Origin: Zygnema cylindricum
Lineage: Eukaryota; Streptophyta; Zygnematophyceae; Zygnematales; Zygnemataceae
Direction of reading: 5' to 3'
DNA length: 64,000 nt
Assembly (NCBI GenBank): GCA_037447655.1
Contig: JBBHKE010000754.1
Location: forward strand, 166,860 to 230,859
Shown: piece after piece, positions 59,076 through 64,000 of the stretch
Numbering within the stretch: position 1 is the first letter of the stretch
Layout of the letters: each line of letters starts with the position of its first letter
Notes under the pieces: model-generated
The model's database searches: none
What the model saw: only the letters and a program-made list of their open reading frames with translations
What the model was told of the DNA's origin: nothing
Position numbers and translations under genes: made by a program

Positions 59076-60026
59076 CCAATGAGTAGAAAGAAGTTCCGGT
59101 TTTGGCTTCGCTTTTGGTTTCGATATTGATTCGGTCTCGGTTTCGGTTTCGGTTTAACAATTTTGCGGGACTTTTTCTTTTTGTAATCAACATTTTTTCC
59201 AGGAAAAAAATCTGGCAAAGTGTTTTTAATCCAAGTCAAGGACAAGGATTTTGATCGTAAACAAATCAAATATTTTGATGTTTTAGTGTTATTTCGATGC
59301 CTAAGACTATTTACAAGCGCATTGGAAATGGTGGAGAGGGAGAGGGAGAGGGAGGAAGGTGGTGAATGATCGTGAAATCGCTACAAATGTAAAAAATGTT
59401 GTACATTGAAATAAATGATATGGTCTCCTGTTTCTATGCTCCTTTCTTGAATGCAAAAGATTCAGCTGCTTCTGCTGTCTTAATCTCATTACAGAACTTG
59501 TGTGTCTTGTGTGGAGATTTTGACCTCCGTCAAAGAGATTTTTTTATCCGATTCTTGTTTCTTTTCAAAGTTATTTTATTGACTGTGCTTGTTCTTTTTG
59601 AACCACAACTGCGACATATCTGTTTTCGGGACTACTTTCTATCCCACTGTCTTTTTTCTGATCCGTTCAGTATGAGTTCCACCAATTGACATATTATCGC
59701 TGATATGTTTTTTGATACACATGTGAAATTGAATCGTAATTTTCAGGAAGACTGCAAGACATTTAAAGTCAAACGTTTGTATAAAAAATACCTAACATCA
59801 TACACAAAGAGACTCTTAAATAAATAAAAAATCCCCTCAGGTGATCTGGCGAATATAACATCATTATCCATGCAGATTACACGCTATTTTGTTAGCTTCA
59901 AAATGGAAAGAGTTCTTCAAGTGCTATTTGTTTATGAAAGCCCACATTGGTACAACCAAACTTTTCTTTACAAGGAAACTCTCCAGTACTTGAGCAACAC
60001 TTGGAGTATTCACACTACGGCGGGCA
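59076..60026. other. 3' flank of IBA57
   Basis: Begins with a GGTTTCGGTTTCGG run (59097-59155). No further gene seen. Confidence 0.5.
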
Positions 60027-60210
60027 AACAATGTTTATACAATGTTTATACAATGTTTATGCAATGTTTATGCAATGTTTCTGCAATGTTTCTGCAATGT
60101 TTATGCAATGTTTCTGCAATGTTTCTGCAATGTTTCTGCAATGTTTATACGGTGTTCATTCAGTGTTTTTGCAATGTTTTGGCAATGTTTATACAATGTT
60201 GATATAATTA
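60027..60210. repeat. 11-bp minisatellite CAATGTTTATR
   Basis: About 16 units of CAATGTTTATA, CAATGTTTATG and CAATGTTTCTG. Past its right edge 60222-60240 and 60278-60296 form a 19-bp inverted repeat (ATAATGTTTGTGT core, one mismatch). Confidence 0.92.
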
Positions 60211-60489
60211 TATAATGTGCATATAATGTTTGTGTGATGTTCCCCAATGTTTACCCAACTTTTACCAAATATCAGTAACATTACACAAACATTATTTGAA
60301 CATTATATAAACATTATACTAACATCCTTAATTTGTTGCCACCCCTACTTTCGAAGTTGCAGGTATTGGAGACTGTAAACCTTCGCAGAGGTTTGAAATC
60401 AAACTTAAAAGAGGCATCTACTTGAAAGATGAAAAACCACAATTGTCAAATGAGGTTCAAGAGAGTCCAGGTTTATGTGGACCAATATA

Positions 60490-60650
60490 CAGTAGAACCT
60501 TTTTAAAAGAATAATCTTGGGAAAAAGGGTTGGTATTGAATTAAGCTAAGGGTCATAATTTACAAAGGGGCACCCACCCACCTACAGTAGGCCAGGGCGA
60601 ATTATGGAGGTTATTGAATTAGGCAGTATTGATTTAGAGAGGTTCTACTG
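60490..60650. mobile_element. pogo/Emigrant-like MITE (161 bp)
   Basis: Ends CAGTAGAACCT (60490) and AGGTTCTACTG (60650), flanked by TA on both sides (60488-60489 and 60651-60652). The terminus resembles that of Tc1/mariner pogo-type MITEs of plants. Confidence 0.88.
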
Positions 60651-61070
60651 TAGTCAAGCTAATAGATAAAAATAATATAGATCACCCAATCTGCATCGTC
60701 TCCTACTTTAAGACAATTTAATTATTTACTATGCCACACTATATTACATTCCAACCCTAAAAAAGACCTAAAAAACACTTAAAAAAACTTTGGAAAAAAC
60801 CTAAAAAACTCGAGAAAAATATCTCTCCTACTAGGATCTTTATTACTTCTGGCCCTGAATATGAAGACTAAATTACTTATATGTTTTACTTGTATATTTT
60901 GCTTATATTCTCCACATTAATAAGAAGAAAAGTATTTCTTCTACGATCCAAAAAAAACTCTTTCAACTTGCTCGCCTACAAACCCACTTGAGAGCCTGAA
61001 TAATAAACGCTAAAATGAGAGTGCAAAAGAAAACCCAAAAAAAGTAAAGGACCAAAGCCATTAAACATAA

Positions 61071-62339
61071 TTACAACCTTTCTGACGCTAACTCTAACTC
61101 CAACAAATACTTCTTCTTATCTAGCCCCCCCATATATCCGGTAAGGCCTCCATTCTTACTAATAACTCGGTGACATGGAACCATAATTGCCAACGGATTT
61201 CTCCCATTGGCTGATCCGACGGCTCGAGAGGAAGTTTCCAAAAGACCAATGGAGAGAGCTTGCTCACTATAAGACAAAGTTTGGGCATATGGAATCTTTT
61301 CGAGACTTTTCCATACTAAATTTTGAAATGGGGTACCGCCTATTGGAGCTAAAGGGACGGAAAATGTTTTTCGCTTTCTGTCGAAGTATTCCTTTAGTTC
61401 TTTTTTCGCCTGAAAAAAAGAATACGAAGAAAAAACAACAAAGTTGAAAAAGGTTTTTTTTTTTTTTCCCTGGCCAAAAAGTTAGATATTTTTGCATGAG
61501 GACAAAAAGATGAAAAATTGACCGAAAACAAGGTTTAAAAAACGTCTGGACTAAGTTAATAATTATAATAAAAACTACAACTTTAATAATTTTACTTTCT
61601 TTTTTTGAAAATAAGACAAAAGTTTAGCTCCAAAGACTTAAGCAAGCAGACTCAAAGATAAAAAAAACCCTAAAAAACAAACCAAAACACATCATAAACA
61701 AACCAAACCAAACCAACGCAAAACAAAACAAAACAAAAAGGTAAAAAATCAATCACTTTTCAAAACAATTAGAAAGCAAAAATGTAAAAGGTTAAGATTT
61801 CCGAGGTTAAAAGGTTTCTAGGGTAAAGAGAAAAGTCTCACTTGTTGCAGAAGAGGTTCGTCTCCACAACGTTCAAACTTGCTTTCAATCTCCAACTGTT
61901 TTTTTGACATGGAACCATCTTTTTCAGTTAAAGTAATGGCATGAAGACCCAAAAAAGACCCCAAAAGAGTAATTTTTCCAACGGGAGACTCAAAAGAATC
62001 ATAAAAGGAAGACTTTGGAACCTCCGATACGTTCAAACATGAGTTGTTTTTGTTGTTTTTTTCACTAATTGAGGTTTCCAATGCTAAAGCAGGGAAAGGG
62101 GAAGGGGAAGGGAAGAAAATTTTGTTTGGATTTACTTGAGATTCCTCAAGAATGGGGGCTATGTTTTTCGGATTTTGAAAGAAAGAAATTGGGTTTCTTT
62201 TTAATGTGGATTTGAAAACTGATGAATTTAACTTTGTGGAGATAGATTTGGCCATTCGGAGGCGTTCTATGGTTCTCAGTTTAGTTATTGGATTATTTTC
62301 CAGAGGAAGCTTTGAACCATTCAAATTTTGAAGAGACAT
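61071..62339 (-). CDS. MGMT: O6-alkylguanine-DNA alkyltransferase, 2 exons
   Basis: Suicide repair protein that moves the alkyl group from O6-alkylguanine to its own Cys. Exons 62339-61842 and 61409-61071, donor GTGAGA, acceptor TTTTTTTCAG, phase 0; 837 bp, 278 aa. The N-terminal fold is at residues about 112-170 (FYDSFESPVGKITLLGSFLG). The C-terminal methyltransferase domain has GGTPFQNLVWKSLEKIPYAQT, SSRAVGSANGRNPL (the Arg finger and helix-turn-helix), the active-site PCHRV and GYMGGLDKKKYLLELE. The first 110 residues are a basic, low-complexity extension that bacterial Ogt lacks, possibly an organelle or nuclear signal. Internal Met 29 (MAKSISTKLNSSV) is an alternative start. Confidence 0.96.
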
Positions 62340-63032
62340 TATTTATGTTGGAGAAAAAAGAAAAGAAAGTTAGAGAGAAGAGGAAAGAAAAGAGTTCTTT
62401 AAACTTTTCTCACATATCGTACTACGGCGAAGGAATAAAGTACGTATCAGTACGGCAATACGGCTGGTGTAATTTGTATAAGGTACAAAATATGATTCCA
62501 GTTTGGTACAGTACGGCTTGGTTTCAGCAGTACGGTTCCAGCTGGCCGCTCCCAGTTTCCCGTTCCAGTTTGCAGTTCTGACATCCACGTCAAGTGCAAA
62601 AAGCCAAAAAGCCAATACCGCATCATTTACAATCAAGAGAAGAACCCATGAAATTTCACTTATATTAAATACGCGCACTGAATAGAGCTGATCTGAATAC
62701 TTCTAGTCCTAAGTGCGTCATCAGAGTGAAGTTTCGGTGATTGACCATAGCTAGCATGAATTTTAAAAGATAAAAATAAGAAGTCGGGCGACCGAGCAGA
62801 CGCTGATTCGCTGATTTGAATCCGAGTCACACATTTATGACGTCATCATACGACGTTCGTATCTGTCACGGCAAATTTTTGGGAGAGTTTAGGAAAGTGC
62901 CACGTGATTTCCAGAACTTCGACTTTCTGTTCTCGCGTGCGGGTTTAGATAAAGTGCGTTAGCACTAAACGTCCAGCTGGCCCCATAAATATGAGTGCGC
63001 ACTCAATAAGTTCAATGTTGTTTGAATCGAAC
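62340..63032. other. Upstream of MGMT
   Basis: GTACGGCA-type words cluster at 62418-62530. No gene recognised. Confidence 0.45.
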
Positions 63033-63175
63033 GGTACACCTTGAATCGTTATTAGCGTATAGAAATTATTAGTGTAAAGAAAAAATTAGCGTCATTCATT
63101 CTAATTTAGTGCCAGGAGACGTGGCAGATTATGGTCCACGTCCTTAAATAGTGTAATTTAAAGAACTGACGAAGC
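63033..63175. mobile_element. Short TIR element fragment
   Basis: Left end GGTACACCTTGAATCGTTATTAGCG and core GAGACGTGGCAGATTATGGTCCACG-like sequence of the same family as 14183-14405 and 63230-63442. No right end. Confidence 0.5.
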
Positions 63176-63229
63176 TTTTACTCTTTTAGCTAAAAGCCTA
63201 AAAGTAAAAAGTAAAATACATTTCCAGTA

Positions 63230-63442
63230 GTACAGTACACCGCCAATCGCTATTTGAGTCAAGGATTAAATAGCGTCAAAAAAAATTTAGCGTTATTGAT
63301 TCTAATTTAGTACCTGAGACGTGGCTGATTATAGTCCACCTACTTAAATAGCGTTATTAATTGTATTTCAGGTTTTTTTTTTTTTAAAAAGGGCACCGAA
63401 TTGGCGTTATATACTCTAATAGCGATTGGCGGTGTACTGTAC
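63230..63442. mobile_element. Short TIR element, GTACACCGCC family (213 bp)
   Basis: Perfect 25-bp terminal inverted repeats (63230-63254 and 63418-63442) containing GTACACCGCCAATCGCTATT. Interior core TCTAATTTAGTACC...GACGTGGC...TTAAATAGCG is shared with the other copies. Target duplication not certain. Confidence 0.82.
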
Positions 63443-63540
63443 AGTACAGTACCATAAAGTATTACTGTATCGTGCACTAACAGTTGGTACACGCTGGCTA
63501 TGATCCGTATGAACTCCAATCCTCCTGGAAGTCTGGAATA

Positions 63541-63543
<3 letters not shown>

Positions 63544-63639
<96 letters not shown>

Positions 63640-63640
63640 C
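63544..63640. repeat. (GT)n then (AT)n microsatellite
   Basis: About 38 GT units with a TTTGTTTG interruption, then (AT)9. 63640-63760 continues as AT-rich imperfect palindromes. Confidence 0.95.
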
Positions 63641-63760
63641 AATATATTGACACACAATATACTTATGCTAATGTATTAACATTATATATGTGTATATACA
63701 TTAATGTTAATGTATTGACATATGTATTGTGAGTCAATATACTGATATATAATAATTATT

Positions 63761-64000
63761 TATCATAATTTGAACTCCAAGGGCGTGTGGCATTGTTGAC
63801 TGCTTACCAAATTGGGTTTAAGAAAAAAAACTTACTATATTATTAATAAAAAAAAATGATAATTAAAAAATAGGGTTAATATTTTTCCGCCACTCAAAAC
63901 AAAACAACCTTTCTCCGTCCGCACTTGTCCGATTTTCGATTGGAGACAGTCAATCGGAAGGTGAGAATCTTGTCTTTGAGTCACAACCGTCAGATCGTGA
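63761..64000. other. Unassigned right edge
   Basis: No gene or repeat recognised. Confidence 0.4.

Noticed and set aside
60027-60210. Regular repeat array considered as CRISPR
   Set aside because: Eukaryotic 11-bp minisatellite without spacers.

Overview
The window is nuclear DNA of a eukaryote, most likely a streptophyte outside the flowering plants (a charophyte alga or an early-diverging land plant). Reasons: spliced genes with GT/AG introns full of simple repeats, a plant-type class II dihydroorotase, a mitochondrial IBA57, an MGMT gene (a family thought to be missing from flowering plants), and a repeat landscape of Ty1/copia elements, a non-LTR element of the restriction-like-endonuclease type, hAT, Harbinger, Mutator and pogo relatives. 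The species call is inference.

Layout. 1-893 is a (CCCTCT)n intron ending at a splice acceptor, followed by the last exon of a putative fucosyltransferase-like gene (894-1434). 2281-8014 is copia element A. 8961-9635 is a Harbinger-like MITE. 9819-13950 holds a 3' fragment and a nearly full-length but broken non-LTR retrotransposon on the minus strand. 15115-31922 is a nest: copia element B was invaded by an inverted gag-only LTR element C (16331-20577) and by copia element D (21080-27217). 32052-32935 is another non-LTR fragment. 34210-35059 is a non-autonomous hAT, followed by the first of three Mutator-like MITEs (35307-35611, 44861-45135, 51362-51676). The dihydroorotase gene occupies 44317-36922 (minus, 7 exons, 368 aa). 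A second Harbinger-like MITE (47816-48595) is followed by a decayed hAT with its transposase (48612-51353). IBA57 runs 52690-59075 (plus, 7 exons, 455 aa). A pogo-like MITE sits at 60490-60650 and MGMT at 62339-61071 (minus, 2 exons, 278 aa).

The three complete host genes are housekeeping functions (pyrimidine synthesis, mitochondrial Fe-S maturation, repair of O6-alkylguanine) and do not form a pathway. Exon joins were chosen by splice sites plus reading phase; all three genes close in frame over their full length.

The most interesting material is in the LTR elements. All four carry GGTTATGGGCCC or a derivative directly after the 5' LTR. This is the complement of the anticodon arm of initiator tRNA-Met, the half-tRNA priming known from Drosophila copia. 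In A, B and C the gag ATG lies exactly 20 nt inside the 5' LTR, so the primer site is translated. The LTRs of A, B and C also carry an antisense tRNA-like module with A-box and B-box matches. Element C has perfect target duplications but only gag. A second striking structure is intron 3 of IBA57, which is built from tandem decayed copies of the preceding exon end with its 5' splice site.
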